Positions 40,702 to 48,724 of a DNA stretch of 64,000 bases are shown here, in pieces. How positions within the stretch are numbered: the first letter of the stretch is position 1; the number at the start of each line of letters is the position of its first letter. A program made the translations under genes and the position numbers. The stretch covers positions 29,383 to 93,382 of the forward strand of contig JACMNO010000081.1 in assembly GCA_014378485.1 (NCBI GenBank), read 5' to 3'. Source of the stretch: Bacteroidia bacterium (GTDB lineage: Bacteria; Bacteroidota; Bacteroidia; B-17B0; Aurantibacillaceae). A model generated the notes under the pieces. The model searched no databases. It saw nothing but the letters and a program-made list of their open reading frames with translations, and was not told the DNA's origin.

Positions 40702-40857
40702 ATGGGAAATTTACTTTACATTATTGCGGTTGTACTAATCATTGTATGGGCCATTGGCTTCGTTGGTTATAGTGCCGGTGGAATTATACATATTTTATTA
40801 GTGATCGCATTGATCGCTGTTATTTTAAGAATTATTCAAGGCAGAAGGCCTCTTTAA
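40702..40857 (+). CDS. lmo0937-family small membrane protein, copy 1
   Basis: 51 residues read directly from 40702: MGNLLYIIAVVLIIVWAIGF, a GGIIHILL second helix, and the basic end RIIQGRRPL. This matches the two-helix lmo0937/DUF5670 type in length, motif order and C-terminal RIIxGRR. Thirty-four bases before the YtxH gene. Confidence 0.8.
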   Translation: MGNLLYIIAVVLIIVWAIGFVGYSAGGIIHILLVIALIAVILRIIQGRRPL

Positions 40858-40890
40858 ATTAAAGGGTTTTAAACTTTAATAAAAGAAATC

Positions 40891-41136
40891 ATGAGCAAAA
40901 GAAACATTGTAATAGGTGCACTGGCAGGAATCGCTGCCGGTGCCATACTAGGATTATTACTTGCTCCTGACAAAGGAGCAAAAACCAGAAAATTAATTAT
41001 AAAAAAAGGCGGTGATTCAATAGATGATCTAATGGATAGATTTAATGAAATACTTATTACCGCTAACAAAAAGTTGGAAAATGCTGTTGATGCTTCTGAT
41101 AATATTCGCAGAATTAAAAACAAAATCTCCTTATAA
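40891..41136 (+). CDS. YtxH-domain protein
   Basis: 81 residues: a Gly/Ala-rich membrane helix (IVIGALAGIAAGAILGLLLAP, about 5-25), then DKGAKTRKLI and a charged helix. This is the YtxH layout, a general-stress membrane protein of unknown mechanism. Between the two lmo0937-like genes. Confidence 0.88.
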   Translation: MSKRNIVIGALAGIAAGAILGLLLAPDKGAKTRKLIIKKGGDSIDDLMDRFNEILITANKKLENAVDASDNIRRIKNKISL

Positions 41137-41163
41137 TTTTAACGGTCTAATAGACACAAGCCA

Positions 41164-41337
41164 ATGTATAGTTTCAGCAATCTTCTCTATTTTATAGGCA
41201 TCTTATCAGGCGCTATTTGGGCTATTGGATTTTTTATTTATAATTCAGGAAACGTGATTCACATATTTTTGGCGATCTCAGTTATTGCCATAATTCTTCG
41301 CATTATCAGGGGAAGAGATTCAAAGGAAGCTGAATGA
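41164..41337 (+). CDS. lmo0937-family small membrane protein, copy 2
   Basis: 57 residues from the ATG at 41164. It shares with copy 1 the LLYFIG start, the GNVIHIFLAISVIAIILRII segment and the Arg-rich end (RGRDSKEAE). It seems to be a diverged paralogue; the two copies flank the YtxH gene. Confidence 0.72.
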   Translation: MYSFSNLLYFIGILSGAIWAIGFFIYNSGNVIHIFLAISVIAIILRIIRGRDSKEAE

Positions 41338-41365
41338 TCTTTTAACTTTGTAATTATTGATCGCT

Positions 41366-41743
41366 ATGAAAATCGAAATTAATAACCACCGAAAGATTTT
41401 TGGGATTCAAAAAGAATTTAATTCACTGTTTCCAGGATTAAAAATTGAGTTCCATGAAAAGCCTAATAAACAAAACGGATCTGCTTCCGAAAACCTGGTG
41501 AAGAGAAGTAGTAAAACATTAGCAGAATGCAGAACCCTTCATAATGAAGGATTCATTTCTATACATTAACAAATGACTATTGGAGATCTTAAACAAAATT
41601 TCAGGGATAATTTTGGGTTAACCATCGAATTATTTCAAAAGACTGAAGACAGATCTTGGCGAAAAATACCAGTTACGGAAAAAGTAATACTGGATGAATT
41701 AAATAAAGAAACTAAATACTTAAATAACTCAATCTTAAAATAA
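41366..41743 (+). pseudogene. Conserved hypothetical gene split by an in-frame TAA
   Basis: One frame runs from ATG 41366 to a TAA at 41567-41569, then after one codon (CAA) an ATG at 41573 continues in the same frame to TAA 41741-41743. Together they give a coherent protein of about 125 residues: MKIEINNHRKIFGIQKEFN...KTLAECRTLHNEGFISIH, stop, Q, MTIGDLKQNFRDNFGL and so on. I recall intact Bacteroidota proteins with this run of motifs in one chain. Either a nonsense mutation, or the gene is now expressed as two peptides (67 and 56 residues). Lies between the stress peptides and dps. Confidence 0.65.
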
Positions 41744-41750
41744 GAAATTT

Positions 41751-42224
41751 ATGAAACCGAACATAGGAATCTCCGAAAAAAAATTACATCTCAGTATTGA
41801 TTTATTATCTGTTGTATTAGCAGACGAAGTAACTCTGTATACAAAGACAAGAAAATTTCATTGGAATGTATGTGGTGAGAGCTTTATGGAGTTACATAAA
41901 TTATTTGAAAATCAATATACACTTCTAGAGGCATCAATAGATGAAGTTGCTGAACGCATTAGTAAGTTGGGAGGTAAAACGATAGGAACAATGAATGAGT
42001 TTGGTAGGTTAACCTCAATCAAAGAGCACCCTGATAAATATCCAACTTCAAAGGCGATGATCAAAGAACTACTGGAAGACCATGAAACTGTAATTATTGA
42101 ACTAAGAAAATTCATAGAAAAAAGTACGGATAAATCCAATGACTTAGGTACCGCAGATTTTCTTACGGGCCTGATAGTTCAGCACGAGACAATTGCCTGG
42201 ACACTTAGAAGATATATTATCTAA
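41751..42224 (+). CDS. dps: Dps-family DNA-binding ferritin-like protein
   Basis: Twelve-subunit cage that oxidises and stores iron and protects DNA in starvation. 157 residues with ferroxidase residues in KFHWNVCGESFMELHKLFE and DEVAERISKLGG, the standard Dps signatures. Normal length. It lies eight bases after the split gene and one base before mlaE, so it is in the same transcription unit. Confidence 0.93.
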   Translation: MKPNIGISEKKLHLSIDLLSVVLADEVTLYTKTRKFHWNVCGESFMELHKLFENQYTLLEASIDEVAERISKLGGKTIGTMNEFGRLTSIKEHPDKYPTSKAMIKELLEDHETVIIELRKFIEKSTDKSNDLGTADFLTGLIVQHETIAWTLRRYII

Positions 42225-42225
42225 C

Positions 42226-43047
42226 ATGGGTAAAAATAACTCATCTACAAAAGAAACTGCGCCGGATGATGATTCAAAGGATGAACCTTTGTTTCCTAAC
42301 TTCAACAACTTTTTCACAGAGGTAACTCTTATTAGCAAGTTTACAGTAAATATTTTTAAAAATATTTTTCGCCCTCCCTATGAATTTAACGAACTTCTAA
42401 AACAATGCTATAATGTTGGATGCCGTTCTCTTCCCTTAGTTGGAATTACAGGGTTCATTATGGGACTTGTATTAACGATTCAGTCAAGGCCAACATTGGA
42501 AGCTTTCGGGGCCGAATCGTGGTTACCTGCAATGGTTGCAGTGTCTATCATTAGAGAAATTGGACCTGTAATCACTGCTCTGATTTGTTCAGGTAAAGTT
42601 GGTTCAGGCATTGGTGCTGAATTAGCATCCATGAGGGTAACCGAACAAATTGATGCTATGGAAGTTTCAGGAATTAATCCTTTTAAATATATTGTTGTCA
42701 CGAGGGTGATTGCAACAACGCTCATGTTACCAGTACTCGTTGTATTTTCAGACGTTATTTCATTAGCAGGATCATTTGCTGCCGTTAACATCAAAGGCGA
42801 TGTGACTTTTTATTTATTTTTTGCACAGGTTATAGAATCTCTGGATTTTGCAGATGTGTTTCCGGCATTTATCAAAACATTTTTCTTTGGTTTTGCTATA
42901 GGAATGATCGGTTGTTTCAAAGGATACAACTCTAACAAAGGGACAGAAGGTGTTGGTATTGCAGCTAATTCAGCTGTTGTTTTAAGTTCATTGCTCATAT
43001 TTATCATAGATATGATAGCGGTTCAATTCACTAGTCTTTTTCAATGA
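42226..43047 (+). CDS. mlaE: MlaE-family ABC transporter permease
   Basis: Inner-membrane permease of the Mla-type phospholipid transporter. 273 residues from the ATG at 42226; a longer frame that starts inside dps is rejected because this ATG falls one base after the dps stop. Five or six helices and the MlaE motif segments GITGFIMGLVLTIQS, IREIGPVITALI and ELASMRVTEQIDAM are clear. A charged N-terminal tail of about 35 residues precedes the core. Confidence 0.93.
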   Translation: MGKNNSSTKETAPDDDSKDEPLFPNFNNFFTEVTLISKFTVNIFKNIFRPPYEFNELLKQCYNVGCRSLPLVGITGFIMGLVLTIQSRPTLEAFGAESWLPAMVAVSIIREIGPVITALICSGKVGSGIGAELASMRVTEQIDAMEVSGINPFKYIVVTRVIATTLMLPVLVVFSDVISLAGSFAAVNIKGDVTFYLFFAQVIESLDFADVFPAFIKTFFFGFAIGMIGCFKGYNSNKGTEGVGIAANSAVVLSSLLIFIIDMIAVQFTSLFQ

Positions 43048-43056
43048 TAAGCTATT

Positions 43057-43842
43057 ATGAAAATTATTCCTATAAACTCTGAATCTTCATCCGAACCCGA
43101 GAATTCTTCTCAAGGTAAAGAGCCTGCCTTAGAAATAATTGATCTTAAAAAAAGTTTTAAAAATAATAAAGTCCTTAACGGAATTAATCTTACGCTTCAA
43201 AAAGGCGAAAACCTTGTCGTACTGGGTAAGTCAGGAACAGGGAAATCAGTATTGATTAAATGCATCGTTGGTTTAATTGAACCAGATAATGGCGAACTAA
43301 AAGCACTGGGAATAAATATTTTAGAGCAAGATGAGAAAGGGTTAAATACATTGCGGAAAAAAATTGGGTTTCTTTTTCAAAGTGCTGCCCTATATGACTC
43401 AATGACTGTACGTGAGAATCTGGCATTTCCATTAAGAACTAACCATACCATAACAGATATAGAAATTGAAGAGTTAGTGAAAGATGCGCTGGAAAATGTG
43501 GGTCTTTTAAATGCAATTGACAAAATGCCTACTGAACTATCGGGAGGGATGCGAAAAAGGATAGGACTTGCAAGAACCCTTATCTTAAAACCAGAGATCA
43601 TGCTTTATGATGAACCTACTACAGGCCTCGATCCAATAACCGCTAAAGAGATAAGCCATCTAATAACAGATATAAGACAAAAATTTAATACCGCCTCTAT
43701 TATAATAACACATGATATAGCATGTGCAAAAATTGTTGCAGACAGGATTATTGTACTCAAAGATGGAATATGTTCTGCGGAAGGGACTTTTGAAGAATTG
43801 CAAAACTCTTCTGATCCTGATGTACGAGCATACTTCGAATAA
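43057..43842 (+). CDS. mlaF: MlaF-family ABC transporter ATPase
   Basis: Cytoplasmic ATPase paired with MlaE. 261 residues with Walker A GKSGTGKS, Q-loop FLFQSAALYDSMTV, ABC signature LSGGMRKR and Walker B IMLYDEPTTGLDP. The first 20 residues (SESSSEPENSSQ) are a polar tail. Nine bases after mlaE. Confidence 0.94.
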   Translation: MKIIPINSESSSEPENSSQGKEPALEIIDLKKSFKNNKVLNGINLTLQKGENLVVLGKSGTGKSVLIKCIVGLIEPDNGELKALGINILEQDEKGLNTLRKKIGFLFQSAALYDSMTVRENLAFPLRTNHTITDIEIEELVKDALENVGLLNAIDKMPTELSGGMRKRIGLARTLILKPEIMLYDEPTTGLDPITAKEISHLITDIRQKFNTASIIITHDIACAKIVADRIIVLKDGICSAEGTFEELQNSSDPDVRAYFE

Positions 43843-43862
43843 AAAAACAAAATGAAAGAAAA

Positions 43863-44546
43863 ATGAAAAATAGCAATGGAAATAAAATTAGGTTAGGTGT
43901 ATTCGTTTCAATCGGGTTAGCCTTATTCATCATAGCGGTGTATTTTATAGGCGACAAGCAACAATTGTTCAATGAAACATTCAAAATTAGCGGTATTTTC
44001 AAGGATGTGAGCGGACTGCAAGTTGGGAACAATGTTCGTTTTTCAGGAATAACTATTGGAGTTGTTGAAAATATAGAAATTGTTTCTGATACAGCTGTAA
44101 AGGTAGATTTTAGCATTGATGATAATACCCGAAAGTTTATTAAAAAAGATGCCAAGATCACAATAGGTTCGGATGGGTTAATGGGTAATAAAGTTGCCAT
44201 CATTATTCCCGGAACGCAGGCCAAAAAGCAGGTTCAAAATAATGATTATCTCATTACAACTATTCCTGTGAGTATAGATGAAATAATGGTTAATTTAAAA
44301 GTAACAACAGCTAATGCTGCAAATATAACGGAAGACCTGGCTGTTTTAATGGAAAGTTTGAGTTCTGGGAAAGGCACCATCGGCAAACTTTTAATGGATA
44401 CAGTGTTCGCAAAAAACATTGATCAAACTCTGGTTAATATAAAACAAGGAACCGGAGGGTTTAAACAAAATATGGATGCTGCAAGTAACAATGTTCTCCT
44501 AAGAGGTTACTTCAAAAAAAAGAAAAAAGAGAAAGAGAAAAAATAA
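43863..44546 (+). CDS. mlaD: MlaD-family lipid-binding protein
   Basis: Periplasmic MCE-domain protein tethered to the inner membrane. 227 residues: one helix (about 9-29), the MCE domain (about 38-115) with VSGLQVGNNVRFSGI and IGSDGLMGNK, then a helical tail and a Lys-rich C-terminus. Completes the mlaE-mlaF-mlaD set. Confidence 0.93.
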   Translation: MKNSNGNKIRLGVFVSIGLALFIIAVYFIGDKQQLFNETFKISGIFKDVSGLQVGNNVRFSGITIGVVENIEIVSDTAVKVDFSIDDNTRKFIKKDAKITIGSDGLMGNKVAIIIPGTQAKKQVQNNDYLITTIPVSIDEIMVNLKVTTANAANITEDLAVLMESLSSGKGTIGKLLMDTVFAKNIDQTLVNIKQGTGGFKQNMDAASNNVLLRGYFKKKKKEKEKK

Positions 44547-44628
44547 ATATACAAACCATTCCACACAAAAGTGTAATGACTATAAGTTGATTGTTGGCCA
44601 TCTTTGGGCATTATCAAACTTTAAATTT

Positions 44629-45021
44629 ATGGAAACCGGAAAAAAAATAGGTATATGGATGGATCATGCTACGGCGCATTTGATAGAATATTCAAAAGGA
44701 GCCACACAGGAAAGAATTATCACTTCAAAATTTACACGTGAAGAAAAAGAAGAGGTCTTAACCAGAAGCGAGCATATAATGCATAATAAAGAGCAGGACC
44801 AGCAACATCATTACTACAAGGAAATTGGGGAAGCAATAAAAGGCTATAGTGAAGTTATTCTTTTTGGACCAACAGATGCCAGGGTTGAATTATTTAATAC
44901 GTTAAAAACAAATCACCATTTCGAAAATATAAAGATCGAAGTACAGTCATCTGATAAAATGAATTCCACAGAGCAGCATAAGTTTGTCAAACAATATTTT
45001 TCAACACTCATCAAAAAATAA
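44629..45021 (+). CDS. Conserved small protein, eRF1-like (baeRF-type) fold suspected
   Basis: 130 residues from the ATG at 44629; an upstream in-frame TTG would add 14 residues and is not needed. The start KKIGIWMDHATAHLIEYSKG and the late segment EVILFGPTDARVELFNTL look like the small Bacteroidota proteins related to the middle domain of release factor eRF1. His-rich central loop (DQQHHYYKEIG). The assignment is from motif memory only. Preceded by CATCTTTG, a near match to the -7 element. Confidence 0.5.
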   Translation: METGKKIGIWMDHATAHLIEYSKGATQERIITSKFTREEKEEVLTRSEHIMHNKEQDQQHHYYKEIGEAIKGYSEVILFGPTDARVELFNTLKTNHHFENIKIEVQSSDKMNSTEQHKFVKQYFSTLIKK

Positions 45022-45157
45022 AACACAGCAATACAAGATGTGAGGACTAAAACTATATGAGCCCTTAACAAGTCTTATACAGAATTTGAATTGAAGACAA
45101 AACACTTGAAGAATAGTTTGTAAATAATAAAGAGAAAACATATAAATATACAATTAC

Positions 45158-45469
45158 ATGGAACGCGAAACTCATTATGCAACGGTATCAGAAGCAATAA
45201 ACAAACTCCAAAAAAAAGGGTATACAATTGATTTTAATCTAGAGGAAAACAGCCTTGATATGCACGCTGAAAAATTTAATACTGAGTTTGAAATTGTAGA
45301 TGTGTATCGTTACGAAGGAGCATCCGATCCGGGTGACCAGGCAGTTGTATATGCCATTGAATCCAAATCAGGATTAAAAGGCATATTAGTAGCGGGTTAT
45401 GGAACTTCCGTTGATACCAAAACAACAGAGATTTTAAAAAAATTGCCTATTCGTAAAGCAAAGGAATAG
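45158..45469 (+). CDS. Conserved small protein (often mislabelled PRPP synthetase)
   Basis: 103 residues, ETHYATVSEAINKLQKKGYTIDFNL at the start and YRYEGASDPGDQAVVYAIES in the middle. I recognise this short Bacteroidota family; it is sometimes called phosphoribosylpyrophosphate synthetase in databases but lacks the length and PRPP-binding motif for that. Function unknown. Stands alone after the Mla/stress genes. Confidence 0.65.
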   Translation: MERETHYATVSEAINKLQKKGYTIDFNLEENSLDMHAEKFNTEFEIVDVYRYEGASDPGDQAVVYAIESKSGLKGILVAGYGTSVDTKTTEILKKLPIRKAKE

Positions 45470-45573
45470 ATTAGGAATCAAATGATTCCATTACTTCAGT
45501 CCAATCCTATCTCAATTTATTTTACTTTCAATTAAAGATTTTCTAAATTGGTGTCATCTTCAAAACCAATTCA

Positions 45574-45996
45574 ATGGAGTACTTTACAATAATTTTTTCA
45601 CTTGCAATAGGTATTTTAGCTTTATGGTTCAGCTTTAAGCTAATCCAATTATACCTCAAAGTAAAAAATGGGACAAGGTCCCCTCTACCGCTAATTCAAA
45701 AGAGCTGTTCATCCACCCTAAATATTGAACAACCCGAAGTACTTATGGAATAAAAGTAAAATATACCTATCATTACAAAAATGCAGAGTATTCAAGTCAA
45801 ATGATTTATTTATCAGAACTCATAAATACGCAAAGCAACCATATGAAAAGTACAGCTGAAAACAGGTTGAATAAAAGATACAATGTTTATTTACGTATAC
45901 TCTTCGGATCCTAAACAAACTGTCATCTCTTGTGAAGAAATTGGGTTATCGGTTTTTATATTTTGTTTAGTACTTTTACTTTACTCGTTACACTAA
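45574..45996 (+). pseudogene. DUF3592 family gene broken by two frameshifts
   Basis: Three pieces in two frames make one protein. Piece 1 (45574-45753): ATG, a membrane helix FTIIFSLAIGILALWF, FKLIQLYLKVKNGT, ending at a stop. Piece 2 (from about 45756, shifted frame): VKYTYHYKNAEYSSQMIYLSEL and MKSTAENRLNK. Piece 3 (from about 45883, back in the first frame): MFIYVYSSDPKQTVIS and a second helix LSVFIFCLVLLLYSLH with stop 45994-45996. Order and motifs fit DUF3592 membrane proteins. Recently decayed, since all parts are readable. Confidence 0.72.
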
Positions 45997-46020
45997 CAAA
46001 AATATTATAGATTACATTCA

Positions 46021-46052
46021 TAAAAAAATGCCTCCCTTTCACGAGAGGCATT
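46021..46052 (-). terminator. Terminator of tRNA-Leu
   Basis: Stem AATGCCTC with GAGGCATT (46027-46034 with 46045-46052) followed on the minus strand by seven T. It begins right after the tRNA. Confidence 0.88.
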
Positions 46053-46054
46053 AG

Positions 46055-46136
46055 TGCCCGAAGCGAGACTCGAACTCGCAAGCTGTGAGGCATACGCTTC
46101 TGAGACGTACGTGTATACCAATTCCACCATCCGGGC
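46055..46136 (-). tRNA. tRNA-Leu (anticodon CAG)
   Basis: Folds by hand into a class II tRNA: acceptor GCCCGGA with TTCGGGC, D-arm with GGAATTGGTATAC, anticodon stem TACGT with GCGTA around loop CTCAGAA (anticodon CAG), a long variable arm, T-arm GCGAG/CTCGC with TTCGAGT, and discriminator A. The 3' CCA is not encoded. Confidence 0.95.
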
Positions 46137-46416
46137 AATCAGTGCTCTATCTGTGGCGAATATAAAACATAATTTTCAATCTAGTAAATAAAACAGCTTT
46201 ACTCTCATTGAGAAGAAAAATCAAGTATATACTTTTATAAAATGAGTGGCTTTATTATTCCACAACATATCTGAATTATTAATCTATTGCTAAATTTTTT
46301 AAAAACAGATTTAACTTTCCCGGTATTTCCGGAAATTGAAAAATCCCAAAAAAGCACACCTTCTTTGGAATTTTTATCAAGTTTTTTAATTTTAAAATAT
46401 CCGGAAGAGCTTAACA

Positions 46417-46881
46417 TTATTCTTGTTGATTTCGTCGAAAAGTAAGATAATCTGCACTGCTGTCATTAGCACTTGGGCGTTCCAATTTTAAATCATTGAA
46501 TGTTTCACCCATAATATGCCAATCGTCATTTAATTCACTCAACGGAACAGAAGAGAAATTAATTATGAATTTATTCTGAGCATCATCTTGTCCTGTCGAC
46601 CAGTTTCCATTAACCGAAGTACTATCTTTTGAAACATTGATTGCTCCATTACTATTGAATTTAAATAAATATCCCCTAAAATGATTTGTTTTATCCACAC
46701 CATTTTCCTGGAATAATCCAACCATCCAATCACCCCTGGTAAGGGTAGGGTTGTTGTTAGGTGTAGTGGAACCGGCATTAGTTTGCGGACGTGCAGCAAT
46801 AGGATCTGCTTTTTTACAGCAAAAAAAAGCGACTGTTGCGATCAAAATCAGCGCTAAAAACTTGTTTTTGGTATTTTTCAT
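46417..46881 (-). CDS. Small lipoprotein, tandem paralogue 3
   Basis: 154 residues: lipoprotein signal (FLALILIATVAFFCC, Cys at about 21-22, then KKAD), a Pro/Asn linker, and a beta-rich domain with WMVGLFQENGVDKTNHFRGYLFKFN, NGNWSTG and WHIMGETFNDLKLE. It shares this pattern with the two genes at 47195 and 48044. The fold resembles the lipocalin-like lipoproteins of Bacteroidota. Function unknown. Each copy has its own promoter block. Confidence 0.82.
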   Translation of the reverse strand: MKNTKNKFLALILIATVAFFCCKKADPIAARPQTNAGSTTPNNNPTLTRGDWMVGLFQENGVDKTNHFRGYLFKFNSNGAINVSKDSTSVNGNWSTGQDDAQNKFIINFSSVPLSELNDDWHIMGETFNDLKLERPSANDSSADYLTFRRNQQE

Positions 46882-46904
46882 GTTAATCGTTTTTGAATTT
46901 AATA

Positions 46905-46969
46905 CAAAGATACATTGATAAAAAAAGGTATTCTCAAAATATCGTCAAAGCACTATCGGTGTGTTCTTG
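46905..46969 (-). promoter_or_regulatory. Shared upstream regulatory block, copy 3
   Basis: On the minus strand: CAAGAACAC, 10 bases, CTTTGACG, 30 bases, then the -7 element TATCTTTG (46905-46912), which is 23 bases before the start codon. The same order and spacing occur upstream of both paralogues. The rest of the 313-base gap (46970-47151) holds nothing recognisable. Confidence 0.65.
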
Positions 46970-47151
46970 TCAAGCCTTTCACCTCGCTAAAAATTCCAGG
47001 TTTCATTTTGGAAAAAAACAATAAGTAATTGATCAGCATACTATGTTTTACAATAATTAAATTTAGAATCAATAACTAGTGCAATAAATATTTTTATTCA
47101 GTAAGCAATATAATAACCGTTATGCGGTGAAATGATATCAAACAAAAAAAT

Positions 47152-47173
47152 CTCCGAAATAGTATTTTCGGAG
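47152..47173 (-). terminator. Terminator after lipoprotein paralogue 2
   Basis: Stem CTCCGAAA with TTTCGGAG (six-nt loop), followed on the minus strand by a run of T; 22 bases after the stop. Confidence 0.85.
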
Positions 47174-47194
47174 CTTTTTTCCTGGCGATAAAGT

Positions 47195-47689
47195 TTAATT
47201 TGGACTTTGATCATCAACGCCAGTGTCTATCAATTGAATGGGTCGTTGAAAGATTAAGTATGCCACTCGCCCTGTTTTTTTATCATTGTATTCCAACATT
47301 AAGTCAGTAGATGTCCGACTCATGATGTGCCAGTCAGAGTTATTTAACTTATTTAATGCCTCTGACGGAAACGAAATCCTAAAACTAGACGGGTTATCTT
47401 TAAGGCCAACGCCCCATGTACCAATAATCTCCCTATCCTTTATTATAGCTTTAAGTACTCCTTTATTAGCAAACTCAAATAAGTAACCTCTGTAATTTTT
47501 TGTTTCATTCACTCCATTTATCTGGAACATTGTAATTCGCCAATCAGCACTGTTAATAGCAGGATTGATTGGTATGGGGCGGCTCGCAGCCGTATCCTTT
47601 GGGGAAAAGCGATCTTCTTTTTTACAGCTTAAAAAAACAACTGATGTGATCAACATCAGTGCTAAAAACTTGATTCTTAATTTTTTCAT
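47195..47689 (-). CDS. Small lipoprotein, tandem paralogue 2
   Basis: 164 residues: MKKLRIKFLALMLITSVVFLSCKKED with Cys22, then WRITMFQINGVNETKNYRGYL, a GTWGVG strand, FRISFPSEALNKLNNSDWHIM and YLIFQRPIQ. The first 26 residues are nearly the same as those of paralogue 1, so the two are recent duplicates. Confidence 0.85.
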   Translation of the reverse strand: MKKLRIKFLALMLITSVVFLSCKKEDRFSPKDTAASRPIPINPAINSADWRITMFQINGVNETKNYRGYLFEFANKGVLKAIIKDREIIGTWGVGLKDNPSSFRISFPSEALNKLNNSDWHIMSRTSTDLMLEYNDKKTGRVAYLIFQRPIQLIDTGVDDQSPN

Positions 47690-47711
47690 GATAATAAATA
47701 TTTATTTAGTA

Positions 47712-47777
47712 CAAAGATACTCTCGCAAAAAAAGCATGTAATCACAAAATCGTCAAAGAACTATCGACGTGTTCTTG
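47712..47777 (-). promoter_or_regulatory. Shared upstream regulatory block, copy 2
   Basis: CAAGAACAC, 10 bases, CTTTGACG, 31 bases, TATCTTTG (47712-47719) on the minus strand, 22 bases before the start codon. The rest of this 354-base gap (47778-47975) is very AT-rich with no recognised feature. Confidence 0.65.
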
Positions 47778-47975
47778 TCGTGGTTTTGAAGTCGCCAAGT
47801 AGAGTAATAAACTCTTCTCCTGGCTTATCATAAAAGTTTTATTATATAAATATTTTTAATATTTAAACTATAGAAACTACAATCACAGTTAAAAATACAC
47901 CAAAATATTTATTAATTTATTCGTCCAAATACGCAATACAAAACCGTTATATCCACCTAATATAACTGCAAAAAA

Positions 47976-48000
47976 AACTCCAAAATATGTTTTTGGAGTT
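47976..48000 (-). terminator. Terminator after lipoprotein paralogue 1
   Basis: Stem AACTCCAAAA with TTTTGGAGTT around a five-nt loop, followed on the minus strand by a T run. Confidence 0.83.
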
Positions 48001-48043
48001 TTAATAAAATGAACTCTAATGTTATTTAAGATTGGTTTCAGAA

Positions 48044-48532
48044 TTAATCAATAGAATTTATTTCTGTTTGTATTTGCACTCTTTGAAATATCAGATATTC
48101 ATGCCCACCCTTTCTGTTAATATGTTCCAGTTTTAATTCATTGGCATTCCGGTTAATGATAATCCATTGGTTATTGCTTAATTTGCTCAAAGGCTGCGAA
48201 GGAAACATGATTATGAAATTTTTAGGATTATCTTTGTTACCTGCCGACCATGTACCGTTTACGGTAACTCTACCAGCTGTAGCTTTAAGTATTCCCTTTT
48301 CAGCAAATACAAACAAGTATCCTATGAATTGCCTAGTTTCATCGCGGTCATTTACTTGGAATAAAGTGATTTTCCAATCAGACTGATTAATTATTGGCCT
48401 GTTTTCAGCCTTGGATTCTGCGCCGGTATTACTATTTACCGATGGAGAAAAGTGATCTTCTTTTTTACAGCTTGAAAAAGCGACTGAGGTGATCAAAAGC
48501 AGTGCTAAAAACTTAATTCTTAATTTTTTCAT
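48044..48532 (-). CDS. Small lipoprotein, tandem paralogue 1
   Basis: 162 residues: MKKLRIKFLALLLITSVAFSSCKKED with Cys22, WKITLFQVNDRDETRQFIGYLF, a GTWSAG strand, FIIMFPSQPLSKLSNNQWIII and EYLIFQR. Paralogue of the two genes downstream. Function unknown; outer-membrane lipoprotein expected. Confidence 0.85.
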   Translation of the reverse strand: MKKLRIKFLALLLITSVAFSSCKKEDHFSPSVNSNTGAESKAENRPIINQSDWKITLFQVNDRDETRQFIGYLFVFAEKGILKATAGRVTVNGTWSAGNKDNPKNFIIMFPSQPLSKLSNNQWIIINRNANELKLEHINRKGGHEYLIFQRVQIQTEINSID

Positions 48533-48554
48533 GATAGTATATTTTTATTTAGTA

Positions 48555-48620
48555 CAAAGATACTCTCACCAATAGTGTATGTAATTATAAAATCGTCAAA
48601 GAAGCACCTGTGTGTTCTTG
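48555..48620 (-). promoter_or_regulatory. Shared upstream regulatory block, copy 1
   Basis: CAAGAACAC, 10 bases, CTTTGACG, 31 bases, TATCTTTG (48555-48562) on the minus strand, 22 bases before the start. It has the same arrangement as the two other copies. Confidence 0.65.
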
Positions 48621-48724
48621 CAAAGGAATTGCGATCGCTTAAAATAAATATATTATTAGATCAAAAGATATTGACGCAGTATATCTCATCTTCCATAAAA
48701 TGAGTATATATTGTGTTGACAGTG

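Noticed and set aside
46235..46417. 60-codon minus frame starting on the stop of lipoprotein 3 (TAATG)
   Set aside because: Composition and content do not look like a protein and it contains a hairpin (CCGG arms near 46319-46334) that fits a terminator remnant.
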